The notes under the pieces were generated by a model. That model ran no database searches. It had not been told where the DNA came from and worked only from the letters and a program-made list of their open reading frames with translations. From Sphagnum compactum (Eukaryota > Bryophyta > Sphagnopsida > Sphagnales): a DNA stretch of 64,000 nt. The stretch covers positions 12,454,304 to 12,518,303 of the forward strand of contig OZ234496.1 of the NCBI GenBank assembly GCA_965153455.1, read 5' to 3'. This document shows positions 47,906-61,583 of the stretch, one piece after another. How positions within the stretch are numbered: position 1 is the first letter of the stretch; every line of letters begins with the position of its first letter. The position numbers and the translations under genes are program-made.

Positions 47906-50900
47906 ATAAGTCATGGAGACATAATTCCTACTACTACTACTATTCCATTGAAGATTTGAAATTTCAAGTTACATAGTGCCAAAAGTTTTGGAAGCCTACT
48001 TATAAGCCTTGGTCGTGAACATGTTTTTTTGTGCCTCCATCACAATTGTACATGCTTCAATTGATCAAAAATATGATCTCTTGCATTGATGAAGAATCGG
48101 ATATGGTGAATGCAAATGTTTGGTGAATACCATATGTGAATACCACAAGAACTTGAACCTAGATTTAACATTGCAAACCGAATACCCTCACAACATTAGT
48201 TCAAACTTCAAATGTTTAAACCCATTTGAAAGATCCTCGTCTAATGAGCAAAATGAAAATTTCTTATGAAGATGGAAAACTAAGTCACTAAATTGAACCC
48301 AAAACAAGATTTTCACTTAACCAATAGGTGGTGGTTAACATGTTAACACTAGTGTTGGTATGGTATACTATCAATATAAATATCAATACTTGTATTCAAT
48401 GACCTTATGAGGTTGGTATAATGTGAACCAATACCAGCCTTGAACTAAGGCGCACTTTAGATGGGGTGTAGGGTCCAAATTCCTCGGAATCAATTTGGAT
48501 TCATTTGAAGCAAATTGAATTCTTGAGTTGGACCTTGCCTTGGACCATAGGTTTCATCTTCGTTCTTCATAGTTATGAACTTTCCTTTTGAACTTTTTTT
48601 TGGGTTTGAACTGAGTGATTTTCCTTCCAAAATGGTGCCATATAAGTTTAGCTTTGATTTGCCACTCTTGGTCTTGGACCTTCACCTAAAAGTCATGGTG
48701 TGATGTGGAATTAGGGCTGAAGTATATTTGTGGAACATCCATTTTAGTTGCGTTGTTTGAACTTGGTTGTCATCATTCATGGATGAAGAACCACGTGGCT
48801 ATGTGCGACAACTAATCATGATGATGCATATGGGTTTTTCTTTTTCTTTCTTTGTGTTGGTTTTGTTTGTTGTTGTTTTTACAGGATAGTTGGATTCTTG
48901 ATTTTTGTGATGCTTGGCGCTGGAGTTTGGAGGTGCATTCTTCATTACTTGGCCAAAATGGGTGGAACTTGATTAGTTTCAGGTGTGAAACACAAGGATA
49001 GTACAACACTATATGGAGGAATGGCAGACACTATGTGAAACAATTAAATACCACGCTTTTGGCTTGGGAGTAGGGATTCTAGCAACAAGAGAAACTCGCA
49101 ATGTTTGTTTTTTATGGAAGAAGAATGTTCCATTCTATGGAGTTGTTTTTTTTTATAGAAGCATTTGAAATCCATTGCGCATTGTGCTTCAACATAGGAA
49201 ATGTAGGTTTAGTGGTCGAATGTCAGGGTTGATTCAAGGAAATGATGATTAGTTCTAAGGGTGTTGAAAGTGGTCCCTGTGGTTAAGTTTGGGGTAGTTG
49301 TTAATATATTGTTGTCTAATTTTGTGTATGTGTGTTTGTATCGTTGCAAGGAAAAATACTTTTGTGATTGGGAGCTCTAAGATTGAAATTGTTGTTTTGA
49401 AGTTCAATCTCAAGAAAAAGTATGGGACTCCAAGGCATTGTTTCATCTTTGTAACACTCTTGAGCAAATTGTCAAAAACGAAGTTTGCTTTAATATGTTC
49501 AAACAAAAGATGGGAGTTATTCATCTTTAAATTCTTGCATTGTGTATTGTTTTGGGGATGTTTGTGTTATGTGTGATGGGCATCAGTCCAGAACAAATTG
49601 TGGGATTGTGTTTATCAAGGATGGGGGTGTTGGTGTTTGTTCACTATGGGTTTGTTTTTTGAAAGGACTAGTTGCACTTGAGAGAGTGAAATTGAAGTGT
49701 TTTGATCCTTAATAACCCATAGTCTTAGTTGATTAGAGATTTTATAGTTCAGTTAAATTATTCATTTTGTTTGAGCACATCGTAATGCATATGTAATTTG
49801 AAGTTATTCACTTACATAACTAGGGTGTGATTTTTCTTTCCAATTTTTTTTGTTACAATGTCTCCAATTTATGGCTTTCATTTGCTTTATTTCATTGGAC
49901 CTTTGATGTTTCATCCTTCAACTAAATTGGCCCTAAATACCAACCTGTTAGGGACCTGAGGTAATATCATCCTTATACCAATTTCATACAAGCTTCAATA
50001 GTAGGTATATATTATAAAAACTCATTGATTTTTGACATTTATTACATTTGTTTCCATAATTATGAAGTGTTAGATTTTATTCATATTCCTTGTTCCATGT
50101 GCTTGAATTCAATGTTATTTGACATCACATTATGGGCATAGGGCATAATTTAACTACTCATTTACTTGCTTAATGGATGTATAAAACAAGAGTGTAAAAG
50201 GATGTTCTAACATTTTATGATGAACCTACATAGGTTTTCAAACACAAAAAGGAAAAACATGAAAATTGAACCCAATTTTCAAAGTGCTTTTTCCCACAAA
50301 GGAAAATTTATATGCACAATATGTATTGAGATATTTAATGATTGCATAAAGGTCAAAGTATGGTTGGGGTACCAAAAAGGACTGTCTCCTTTTGTATCCA
50401 GTGAACTTCTTCATTTAAAACATGTTGTAATTTAATGGCATATTCATATTGAAAGTTTAGTTTTCTTTATGGATAAATACATTACTAAGGTACTATTCTA
50501 TGCATATCATTTTAACTTTGAACAAGTTTCAGGATTCCTACCAAGTCATGGAAAAAAATCCATGACTTTGTTTCTTGATAAAAAAAAATTCAAGGATTCA
50601 TAAGGAATGTTTAAACAAATGTTTTTGGCCCAAGATTCTAACTACAAACACCTTAGGTACTAAAGTACATAAAATGTGTGAGTGCGACAAAAACCAAGTG
50701 CCCTATTACAATGTAAAAAGTTTCAAAAAATGAAATTTTTGGGAATTTTAGGCGATTGATAAAACATGGCCCACATTGGATAAATTTTACTATTCTTAAT
50801 TTCATAATGAAAAAAAAGATATTCTAAATGCCTATATAAAATTTGGAACAAAGTTATTTCATTTGATATGAAAAAAACGGGAAATCTAAAACAAGTCATA

Positions 50901-53900
50901 AGAAAAGTGAAGAAAAGGTGAATTTGAGTCTTTAGTAGTGAGTCCTTAGTGTTCCTTAAGAGCTACCCCGATCATGCTTTGACCCATAAATGTAAGTAAT
51001 TAGTGAACAACTCTTCTTCAATAGAATTTCTATTGACTACCTTTAAAAAGTAGTTGAAACAATTACAACATTCTCCAAGAATCCATGTTAAACAAATGAA
51101 TAAACTACACTAATTTTTGAGGCAAATGATCCAAATTGCTTGTCTACTAAAAAATGTTATCTAGGATTTTAGGAAAAAAATATTCGTATGTAACCCTTTA
51201 CATGCTAAAATATAATCATAGAACATTTTAATTTATGAACATTTTTTTGAGGCTTCAGAAAGGGTATTATTATCAAATACAATAGAGTTTCAAATAATTA
51301 AAAAAAAAGGTTTGAAGATTTTTATTTTGCATTGTTTTGTTTACTTTAGTGAAAATCCCATACTGATTCAAAAGAAAAAAACTTTTGTATAACACTAAAT
51401 GGTTATGTTCATGCCCTTCCCATATCAAGTGTTTTGGGGCATATTTATATTATATCATTTTCTTGTTTGTAGCTTGTGAACTAGTCGTGTTCATGTTGAT
51501 CAAAGATATTTCAACTCAATGAAAGTTATGTGGTTCAATTGTGTTATTACTATTCCTTTTAATCAACTGATTATCATGTTAAATTGAACAAAAGTGTTGA
51601 TTCTGTAGACGTAATTACCAGGCCGTGATAAATTTTTTTTGGAATAATAATAATTCCAATGAGTGGGTAGGGTTTGGCTGATTTCGGCTCTTAGCTCAGC
51701 CATGGCCTCACCTTGCTAGGCTATGGCATAGGTCAAGAAAAGCTAGAATTGGCCAAATCTTGCCCATTTTTTAATACATAAAAGGTTAAAAACTTTTGAT
51801 GTCTTAAAAAAAATTCTTGATTCTAAAGTACACCTACACCTCAATAGAAAAGTATGTGCCTATAGGTTGTGACATAAAATCACATGTGAACATTTGTTAG
51901 CTGGAGTTTAATTTTTTAGCTAAAAATATGAATCAAAACTTTAGCCAAAAAACCCAAAGAATCCCAAGGTTTTTTGGGTTTTAATTATATAAATATGTTA
52001 ACAAAGCAATCAAACTAAACATCATTTTTTCCAGGAATCACCAATGTGCCTTGTTTTGAAGTTTCTTAAAATTGTAGCCCTTCATTTGCAACTTGGATCT
52101 TTGCTTTTTAGGGACTGTGACTATTGCCACACTTTGTTTAAAAGTTTAAAACAAAGTTCACCATTGTTTGAACGCCCAAGGTTTCCTTTCGCTAATAATT
52201 AGGAAAATGGGATTTTGAAATCATGAAACCTTGCCAAACTTTTTATAAAAAAAAGAAACAACACCCACCCCAAAGGAGAAAGGAAGGAACAAACGTCTGC
52301 ACAAATGAGGGCTTAAACCTCAAATGCAAAGAAATAACTAGGTCCTAAACCTTTCATAGGTTGCATGTGCAAATCCAACAAAGGGATAGACAAGAAAGTT
52401 GAAAGAATGTCGAGACTAAAGGAGTACTCCCAAGCAACAATTCACCTCAAGATAGAAGCAACCTCCACTCCTTGTAGAATGATTGACACATTTTACTTAT
52501 AAATTGAACATAATACCGAAACAAGGGGACCCTCTAGAGGCCTTAGTTGATCACATCATGTTAACACATCAATGAAAAAAGTCATTGATCTATTGTTGTA
52601 ACCACCCAAATATCTCTATGGCAAGAAGGAAGATGTTTTGGCAAGAAAGGAAAAAACATTTTGAAGTGTTGATCATATTATAGCTTGTCTTTTGCCTGAG
52701 CTACAATGATCATAACTATTCTTTAAAAAATGGTTGCTCATGAAATTCAATCCACTGAAATGAAATGGATGATGATGACATCAGCCAATGTGCAAACACC
52801 ATTTGAAATAAACATAATATTCACTCGCCAAAGTGAAGACTAAAGGGAGGTTGACGAAAAATCATGTGTTTACTCGTTCACATGAAACTTGACATCCTTG
52901 ACAATGGACACAAAAACATTTCAAATAACATCATGGGTTGCAATGCCTTTTCCTAATGAGAACAATTCAGAAAATGTACTCTCATCAAGTCTATAAGCTG
53001 ACCACAAATGCAACCATCCAAATCAAGAGTTGTAGGATGAAAGAGCCCAACATGGAACATGGCGCACAATGCACAAGAGAAGATGTCTGAAAAGGGATTG
53101 ACTATCTAAGGGACTTAAATAGGAACCATATACATAAACGAACCAACAAGCCAACATTGTGTTTTGCAAGCTGCCACTGTGTTGGATTCTTGCAATTGTT
53201 GTAATTTCCCAAGGTAAGGACTGGACATTATCTATTTTTCATTGCAAGATAATTCTACCAATCTATGAAATGTGAAAGTTCAGAAATGTAGTACATATTG
53301 CACTTTGTAGCTTGCAAACCTTCACTATAATCAAAATTTCAAATATGTAAATTTTCCATGATTAAAATTATCGATTTTCCATTCTTTTAAAATTATGGAG
53401 TTTTTGTTTTTGTTTGAATTATATTCAAACGTCTATATTACAGATGTATGTACTTGAATATATATTTGTTATATACAGATATACATTTTAAATATTTTGA
53501 CTATTATTTCTCTTGTTCTTATTATTATTTTGTTTCAACTACATTAATTTTTAATCCTTTTTTTTGGTACTCTTGTATGTTTCGATATATGTGAGCAACA
53601 CCAAAAATCAATAGCTCAATGACTAGACCACACCCTTATATCACGAGTAAAAAATATTTTAATTGAGGTGAAAATTAGTTGTGTAGGGAATTTGGGGTTT
53701 TGAAAGGAATGTGTCATTTCTTTCTTCACAATGCATCCTAGCAACATACATAATCATGAATGATGATCCATCACTAGATATTGTTCTATTGCTCTAACCA
53801 CTTCATTGTCTAGTTAATTGTCTTATGTGTGCTTCAAGAACGATTTAATGGTGGATGGTTTAGTAATGGTGTTTTCACCATATATCTTAATGAAATTTAC

Positions 53901-54700
53901 TTGGTTGATTGTGTGAGCCATCTTCCATTTTCCACTTAGTTGAACACCTAGTGATAGGCCTTTCAATAATTCAACAAATTTTTTATTTCCAATATGGTTG
54001 GTGAACCTCCTTTACATAAGGTTGGTGGCAATCATTTAAAAAGAATGAAAAAAATTCAATTCCGTGCTTTTCAAATTTTGGTGAATCCCAAAAATTTAGT
54101 CAATTTTACACTAAAAAAACCATATTCTTTCCCCAAAAGAAAACTCCAAAGTTTTTGTTCCCAAAAAAAATCATAGGGTGACATAAAGACCATGAAGAGT
54201 AAGGTTTAAATTGTCTAAAATATGCAATTTTGCAATATAAAAGTCAAGTCAGTTATTAATCTCTTCAAATGTGGTCTTGACTTTGTCACAACTTTCTTGA
54301 AGGGGGCAATATTTATATGATAATTGAAGTGTAGAATAGATTAAAAAATATTTCACTTCTTGGCATGGCCAAGGACCAAGAGAAAGTTTCCCTTGTAATT
54401 GGTATTGGCATATTTAGACAAAGTAAGTTTCCTTTGTCTACATGCATGTGTTGGTTGACAAGCTTGTAAGCCTCACACATATAGGTAGTTTGTTTAATCC
54501 AATAGTGGACAATATCTTGATACACATAATTATTATGGGAGCATATTTGCTTTTCAACAACCCCACCAAACTTGGTTGTCAAGTGTCTTTCAATTTTGTG
54601 ATATCAAAAATTTGGCAGTTTTCTCCTAAAACATGAGCAAAATTAGCTGAATTTAATTGCAAAAAACTGACCTAATTTTGATTCTTGTCCTTTTTGAAGA
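46802..54700. other. AT-rich gap without a recognisable gene
   Basis: 46802-47000 is presumably the LysM promoter. The rest is low-GC sequence with a (GT)n tract at 47869-47902. Short frames occur (for example 49298-49576 and 50217-50435), but none has motifs, balanced composition or splice support. Confidence 0.55.
47869..47902. repeat. (GT)n microsatellite
   Basis: About 17 uninterrupted GT units. Confidence 0.95.
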
Positions 54701-56718
54701 CTCAGGTTTTCTTTGTGAAATTCATGATTCATTTCGGGGTGAATCTGAAATGTTTTTCATGGTATGGAATTGGGTTTGAGGTGTTGTAAGATGAACATGT
54801 GAGATTTGCAATTCAATCAACTCACAATTGAACACGAATTTACATAAAGCCAAAAACTGGTCACAGGAATTTCAGAGATTGAGTCATGGAGCTGAATTCA
54901 AGTTTGTTCTAGGCTTTAAACAAAGGCAAAACAAGCAATGTGCTCTCATTTCTAGAATCGCTTCAGACCTGGAGCAATGCATTTGTGACATCCACAAAAG
55001 CAAAGAATCCAACCCTTCCCGTTCCCACCCTTTTCACCAAAGATGACAACTAGCTAGCACCCATGAATTTGTGCTGTAGTAAATCCAATCTCCCACAAGA
55101 TCAAAGCCTTGGAAGAAAAACATGTTTTTTGTTGAACCTAGTCGAAACAAAGAATCACAATTTTTTTGCCAGGATTTTAGCAGGTGGGTTTTTAATAGCA
55201 TCCCAACCCATTTTGTGGAATTTAGCTCTTTTGACAGGCTCTGTCATTTGTGACCCTAGAATGCTGTTTCAAATCATGAAATCGATCATGATTCTGAAAA
55301 ATCAAGTGCACAAAAGAATTGGAGAAGCAAGGATGATCATCACACCAATCTCAAGAATCAGGTGACCTCAAAACAGAAGCCATTATTGAGTTTCAAAACA
55401 AAATCGACGGGTTTCTTCTATGTTAGCCTTCAATTCAAGATATGATGAGCTTCACAAGCAAATGGGAAAATTCCTGATGGTGCAAAACTTCAGAAACTAA
55501 AAAGAACTACAATTCCTCATTGATGGATGCTGGGTGGTGCAAACCTTAATATTCTTCTCCACATTGCAGCAATTGCAATCAGAAACCATTTCTAAATTTC
55601 ATCAACCCCAGTTTGACAGATAGAAACAGGAGGAATCGGTACAAATATAATTTCAACACTTTGGAAACATATAAGTGCATATGTAATGACACAAACAATT
55701 GGGCATAAGTAGTCATGTTGCTCCTCGGCAACAAGCAGCAATCTCAGTGCTTCTTCTAGCACACAATTTCATCAAACCACAAAAAACATCTAAAGTATTC
55801 CTTCACTTGCTACTGTGGGGCCCTTTGCTGTCCAATTGACATGCAAATTGGAGTTTGTGTATATTCATTCACATACCTGAAGAAATGGAGAAAACATCAT
55901 TTCCATTCTCCACTTTAGTGTTAGCAGACCTCTTCAAATAGGTAACCGAGGTGGTGGCTATGGAAATCCAAGTTGATAGAATTCTTCATTCCCAAATGGG
56001 TTGGGGATGCAATCACTGTAGTAATAATGGTTCTAGCTCACTGGAGAAAATTGTGAAGCAAAGTTCTTCATGGGTCCAGGGGTGGCGGGCACAGTATGGT
56101 TGCATCATCACTGAGTTGCAGAGAACCTGTAAACAGGTAGGATCCAAGTTTTCCTTTTGCAGACAGGAATCAGATGCCAACACTGTTGGCAGAAAACAAC
56201 AACAAACAAGCCCAGCCCTCAAGATCAAAGCAGAAGCCCCAAAGAGAGAAATGTTTGATGAGAGAATCCAAGCAACAAATGCAAAGGCTAACTCAAGCAA
56301 TGTAGCAACTAAAAAGAAGAAACAAACAATGTAACAACCAAAAAGTCTTTCTTCTTTTTAGTTCAGCAATAACTCCTTGTTCAAGGATGATGAGTTCCCA
56401 ACAACACATGAGAAGAATTTTAACCTCTCTGGGGTGGGTGCTATTTATTTTTCCAAAGTGAAGCTTACTCTCTCCCAAGTGTACACAAAGCAGCATAGAA
56501 GAAGAGAAGTAAGAGCACCAAGCTCAGGGCATGAGTCAGGAATTTTGTAAAGGAATTTATGTAAATCTATAAGCGATTCTGCACATGTATGTACAAACGC
56601 TACGAATCCAGTAATGCCAGAGATGTCATCACAAGAATTTTGTATCAAGAATTTTCGGGTGTAGCAGTGGTGGTGGCACTGGGGGATGTGGGGGGGGGTG
56701 GATTGGCAGCTTCTTATC
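54701..56718. other. Region downstream of the 56719 gene; no supported gene
   Basis: GC content rises relative to the desert, and frames at 54828-55365 (+), 55951-56334 (+) and 56013-56300 (-) are open. None shows a recognisable domain or consistent splicing. The part nearest 56718 is presumably the 3' untranslated region of the minus-strand gene. A lineage-specific gene cannot be excluded. Confidence 0.4.
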
Positions 56719-58896
56719 TCAGATTGAGTCTTCTTCTTCTGTCAAATCCGAAGACCTAGATTTCCACACCAACGGTTTCAGAGTTGTTGCCATGGTACTG
56801 TTCCTCCTCTGATGGCTCCTTGAAGAATCATCTAACCTTGAAATGTTACTTGCTGTGGCTCTGAGGGACGAGCTTCGCGACAAGCTCTTGTGCAAGCTGT
56901 GACACTCAGAATTCGTGGGGGGTGGTGGATCCAATTGATTTGATTGCCTGCAGGTGCTGTGGATCCTTCCCAATGTAACAGTAGTGCTGCCTTTGTCTTT
57001 TGCCTGATGGGTGGTGGTGTGGCTGCTGCTGCTGCTGCTCAAGTTCTCTGATGTATTGCAATCTGTCTTCTTGAAGGTGGAGTAGTGTTGTTGAAACGTT
57101 GCTTGAGAAGAAGAAAAAGAAGAAGATCCAACAAGCGTTGTGCTTGTTGTGTCTGGAGTATCCTCTTGAGTCATCATCCCCTGCTGCTGATGAGTTCTCT
57201 GCTGCAACTTCTTCCCCGTTTCACGGATGTTACTCCCTTTGTAGCTTACCGGTCTCTGCAGCAGATTGGGTACAACGACAGGTTTCAATTGAGAGGTGGT
57301 CTGAGATCTGTTCTCCATCAGGTGCTTCCAGAGCTCGGGATACTCATTAGCATCATCATCATCATCATCGTCCGATTCATCATCTTCTGATTCCTGCTCA
57401 TCACTCGATGAGTCTCTATTCCCAACAACACATCGTTGTCCTCCTCCAGCAGCCACAGAACTCTTTTTCCCTGCCCTGTCAGAGGAAGAAGCCACCATAG
57501 TAGCAGCTGCCAGCTCCAAACTTTCCTTCCCATTATTGCATCCTCCCAATCCAGCTGTCTTCAAAATGTGCAACATACCCGGAGAAAGCTGCTTCCCACG
57601 GCTTGAAGGAGGAGTACTGCTGATGACCTGAGAAGACAGATCCATGGTCACTGCAGAAGTCCTCATCACTTGTTGCTCTTGTCCAGTTAATGATGTCTGG
57701 TTGATGGTGCTGCTGCGGGAACTGGTTTCTGGAGCACCTGCACTTGCTGCCACATTGCCATGAGCAGCAGCTGCTGCAGCAGCATTGGTGCCAGGACTAC
57801 TACATCTCACTTTCAATCTCCCCAAGCCTCCCAGTCCTGCAGTCTTCAGCTGGTGCAGGACTTGTGTGGGGACATGGGTCTTGGGCGGTGACGTCGAGGA
57901 GTCCTCCACCACCTTGTTGGAAGCAGCAGCAGCAGCACATGGTTGTCCCTGGATGATGGAGAGATCAGTGTCCATGAACAGAAAGCGCTCAAGAGTTTCA
58001 ACATCCGAGACATGATGAGCTTGTGTGCCACTGCTCTTGCTTACCACCAGTTGCTTCATTGTCTGCTGTGCTGGTGCTGCTGGTGCTTCTTCTTCTGCTG
58101 CTGGTGCTGCTGCTTGTGCAGTTTGTTGTCTCTGTAGCTTAGCTTCCATGGCAGCAAGCTTGAAACGCTCTTTCAATTGGTCTTTCTGGAGCTTCAGACA
58201 CTCCTTCTCGCGTTGCATCTCTTGCTCTCTCTTCACAGCAGCTGCAAACCCACCATCCTGTGAAGGTGGTGCTGTTGCTTCGTTCCATTCCGGTCGAGCT
58301 TCGTACTCCCTCACCCATGCAGCCCAGCGATCCTCCTCCTCCTCCTTCTTTGCTGCTTTGTTGTTGCTGCTCAGGATCTTGGTTCCCCTTTGGAGCTCCG
58401 CACCTTCCTCTTCTCGGGTCCTTGTTTCCTGCGCAGCACTTCTTCTTCTTGAGCTCCAGACTCGCCGAACCTCACTCTCTCCGCTCCATTCGCCCAAATG
58501 TTCATACCGTTGGGCAGCCAAACCCGGTGCCGCAGCAGAGGTGACAGAGTCTGCGGCAACGATGTCCGGGACGCGGATCCAAGCCCCAGCAGGGGCGTCT
58601 TGTTCGGGGCGGCGATTAGCAGGAACAACGCCGCCATCTTCTGCTGCTGGGCCCCCTCCTCCTCCTTCTTCCCTTTGAGCTTGCAGCTTCTCGATCTGCG
58701 GGCCGATGCTGAGGAGCGCCGCCACGCAGAGAGCAGTGGACATGAGCAGAGGTGAGAAGTAGACCAAGAGCGGGTAGAAGGGCGGCGTGAGGAGCAGAAT
58801 CACTGCGCCTGTGATCAAAGGATTGTGCCACACTATCGACACCATCTCCATGGCACCGTTACTGCTGCTGCTGCTACTGCTCATCTTCCTCCACAT
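56719..58896 (-). CDS. Uncharacterised protein with two N-terminal membrane segments
   Basis: A single uninterrupted 725-aa frame. The ATG at 58896 is the first ATG of the frame, giving MWRKM followed by seven serines. Two hydrophobic segments at about 27-46 (LITGAVILLLTPPFYPLLVY) and 48-64 form a hairpin split by proline-rich turns. Then come: a disordered charged region with AWVREYEARPEWNEA (about 210-225); a Lys/Glu/Gln-rich helix at about 245-285; two near-identical motifs LH-x-LKTAGLGG at about 347 and 440; an acidic run DDESDDDDDDD before EYPELWKHLMENR at about 510-535; and a Ser/Thr-rich tail ending with an acidic EEEDSI. It resembles, in N-terminal layout only, plant unknowns with a hydrophobic hairpin followed by an acidic disordered tail. 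Sustained codon structure over 2.2 kb supports a real gene. Function is unknown and I infer none. Confidence 0.75.
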   Translation of the reverse strand: MWRKMSSSSSSSNGAMEMVSIVWHNPLITGAVILLLTPPFYPLLVYFSPLLMSTALCVAALLSIGPQIEKLQAQREEGGGGGPAAEDGGVVPANRRPEQDAPAGAWIRVPDIVAADSVTSAAAPGLAAQRYEHLGEWSGESEVRRVWSSRRRSAAQETRTREEEGAELQRGTKILSSNNKAAKKEEEEDRWAAWVREYEARPEWNEATAPPSQDGGFAAAVKREQEMQREKECLKLQKDQLKERFKLAAMEAKLQRQQTAQAAAPAAEEEAPAAPAQQTMKQLVVSKSSGTQAHHVSDVETLERFLFMDTDLSIIQGQPCAAAAASNKVVEDSSTSPPKTHVPTQVLHQLKTAGLGGLGRLKVRCSSPGTNAAAAAAAHGNVAASAGAPETSSRSSTINQTSLTGQEQQVMRTSAVTMDLSSQVISSTPPSSRGKQLSPGMLHILKTAGLGGCNNGKESLELAAATMVASSSDRAGKKSSVAAGGGQRCVVGNRDSSSDEQESEDDESDDDDDDDANEYPELWKHLMENRSQTTSQLKPVVVPNLLQRPVSYKGSNIRETGKKLQQRTHQQQGMMTQEDTPDTTSTTLVGSSSFSSSQATFQQHYSTFKKTDCNTSENLSSSSSSHTTTHQAKDKGSTTVTLGRIHSTCRQSNQLDPPPPTNSECHSLHKSLSRSSSLRATASNISRLDDSSRSHQRRNSTMATTLKPLVWKSRSSDLTEEEDSI

Positions 58897-58919
58897 TGCT
58901 TTCTCTTGCAACCCTGCCT

Positions 58920-58955
58920 CCCTCCCTTCCTCCCTCCCTCCCTCCCTCCCTCCCT
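58920..58955. repeat. (CCCT)n tract in leader
   Basis: Repeated CCTCCCTCC units immediately upstream of the ATG of the minus-strand gene. Confidence 0.85.
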
Positions 58956-59037
58956 TTTGCAAGCAAACCCACACGGAAGCAGCTCAGGTGCTCCGCCAGG
59001 GGAACAAACCCACCCAGCCACCCACTTCCGCAAAAAG

Positions 59038-59039
<2 letters not shown>

Positions 59040-59071
<32 letters not shown>
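59040..59071. repeat. (CT)n microsatellite in leader
   Basis: About 15 CT units in the presumed 5' leader. Confidence 0.9.
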
Positions 59072-59072
<1 letters not shown>

Positions 59073-60522
59073 ACATTCCTCTTCTCTCCTCTTCTTCTCA
59101 CATTTTTCTTCTTCTCTTCTTCTCTCCTATTTTTTGTTATCACATTTCTCCTCTTCTCATCACATCTGTCTCAACTCACCACCCCCTCAAAACTTCTTCT
59201 CACAACCAAAAAACCCACCAAACAACAACAACAAACCTTGCTCACATATTCCATTGCATTCTTCCTCCCTCCTCATGCATGCAAAGCGCTCAACTAAACA
59301 CACTCCATTCCTCCCAAGCACACAAAAAACAACATCACTACACTCATCATCAACCCATCAACTCCTCCTCCCATCCCACCCACGTACCTACCCATCAACC
59401 CAGGAGCCACTCACTCAACGCCAGGCCTTCTTCTCCTCCTTCTCCATCAGCTAGGCTCCAGAGTGGTGGTACCAAGCAAGAAAAGCACAAAATCCCACCA
59501 ACCCTTCAATCCATAGCTACACATGCAAATTGAAGGAGGAGGAGGAGGAGGGGAATAGATACATAGAAAGATAGATAGGCAGTATAGCCTCTGGCAGTAA
59601 GCTTCTTGGTGAGAGAAGAAGTAACAAGGAAGCAAGCAGGGCCTGTCAGACAGCAGTAACACAGACACAGAGAGTTGGGGGAGCAAGAAGGGCAAAAAGA
59701 GACACAGAGTTGCAACAAAACTTCAACTGCATCTATTTATTTGTTTGTTTTGTTTCTGTGCACTTCTTCAACACATCTCTTCACAATCCCCAATCATTTA
59801 CTCCTCTTCCAGCTCTTTGCTTCTGCTTCTTCCCAGAGATCCATCTATCTATCTATCTATCTCTCTATCTATCTGTCATGAATAAGTTTGTTGAAATGGA
59901 TGATGGCATAATGGCAGTCCTGAGGATTGATTCTTGACTGCAAAATCAATCATCAGAAAACGTAGAGACAGACAGACAAGAGGACCACCAGAGCAGTGTA
60001 GTAGTAGAAGGGCTCCCTCCACCCACAAACAACAAGACAAGATTGTTTTGTTATTATTATTATCACAAACTTTTACAACTTTCCCCCTTTCTTCTTCTTT
60101 TTCCTTCATAAAAAAAATACACAACCACCCACCATCACCACATCAAGAAGGTTTATGAACACCATTCTTTTCTGTTTTTTTTAATGTTTTCCTCATGTAG
60201 TTCTCATTCCTGTTTGAAGCTAATTTTGTGATATTTTACAATCCTTTTAAAGTCTACTCATGTTAATCTTATTATACATCTAGGTTTCTTAACATGGGTG
60301 GTGAGATTAGCATGAACTAGTAGAGAGTTGAACACCATGGCCATTTGCAATGTGGCTTCTTATGAGTTTTAGCCCACTTATTATTGCCACTTGGCTTCAT
60401 GCTCTTCTCACCCACATACGTATTTGCCATTCTAATATACCAAATTACCAATACACCAATATATTTTAATATACCAATATTTTGTGATGATATGGTAAAC
60501 ACATAGACCTAATAAAGAGAAC

Positions 60523-60565
60523 CCACACACACACACACACTCTCTCTCTCTCTCTCTCTCTCTCT
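60523..60565. repeat. Compound (AC)n(TC)n microsatellite
   Basis: AC units at 60523-60540 are followed directly by TC units at 60541-60565. Confidence 0.95.
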
Positions 60566-61583
60566 TCCTTCTAGTTTGCCTTTTTAATTTTAATGTAAGG
60601 TTGACATTCCCACCCTCAACATCACACAAATTACATCAACTTTGGATCCCCGAGGACCCTCTTTCACAACTTGTACATGCAAATGTGTACCTATCCATTC
60701 TTTTGGTGAACCCACTAGGTAATAATTGTCAATGATGATACAATGAAGATTAGGCCATGTAGCAAATTGCAATGGGCTTATTGAAAATACATAAGTGGAA
60801 ATCCCATGGATTTTTTAATGAGTTCTTCTAAGAGTAAAGTGTTACATATGTAAGTGTCTTATGTTAACACTTTGACCCTAAAGGCCTTTGAAATTGTATC
60901 TTTGGATCTGCCCATTTTGTGAATATCAACATTCGAATCATAGAAAATTCCATCCATAGGGGAAAAACAAATTGAAGGAAAAAAAAAGGGGGGGAATTTC
61001 CCAAAGACTTATCCAAAAAGTTTCAAGAGTGAAGACCTAACAAAAAAAAACTGAGAATTATTTTATGAAGATTCAAAAAGGGGAACAAATAACTAAATAA
61101 ATAATACAATTTGGACAAAGGGTTTATGGTCACCCATGGAACAAATGAAGGACACTAATGAAGTGGGTGTGAAATGCATGATCACAAAGTATGAAAATAG
61201 ACACAGTTTGTAGCCATCGTGTATGATATCAAACATAGACTTCATGGCTCCCCAACTTGTGACATATTAGACCCTTGTAAGAAAAGGAATTACTCCCACG
61301 AACGATAATTTTTCTCAGCACATTTTACTTCATGCAATCTCCTTCTGCTCCTCCTCCTCATCCTCCTTCTCTTCCCTTGACATGGACAAAATTTCCCAAT
61401 TTTAGATAACTTAGTTTTTTATGAACAAATTCATAACATAAGAACAATTAATTTGAAAATTCCAGATGTTTTGAGAAAATATGGCTTAAGATTGGATGCC
61501 TGGTCAAGGCTGTTGCTTGCTTGTTCCACAAATCAAGTACCCTATATTGCTGCAATAAGGGGTTACAAATATATACCTGAATG

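Larger units (their letters stand above)
58897..60150 (-). promoter_or_regulatory. Leader and promoter of the 56719 gene
   Basis: A pyrimidine-rich block on the + strand (purine-rich on the gene strand), with (CCCT)n at about 58920-58955 and (CT)n at 59040-59071. GT-AG leader introns are possible, but none is clear. Overlapping frames in both strands here are low-complexity and rejected. Confidence 0.4.

Noticed and set aside
58025-58678. 217-residue plus frame opposite the 56719 gene
   Set aside because: Ala/Ser/Cys-rich antisense of GCT/CAG repeats; no start context or domain.
58787-59533. 248-residue plus frame in the leader of the 56719 gene
   Set aside because: Mainly Ser/Leu/Pro from CT and CCCT repeats; two other frames over the same bases are equally open.
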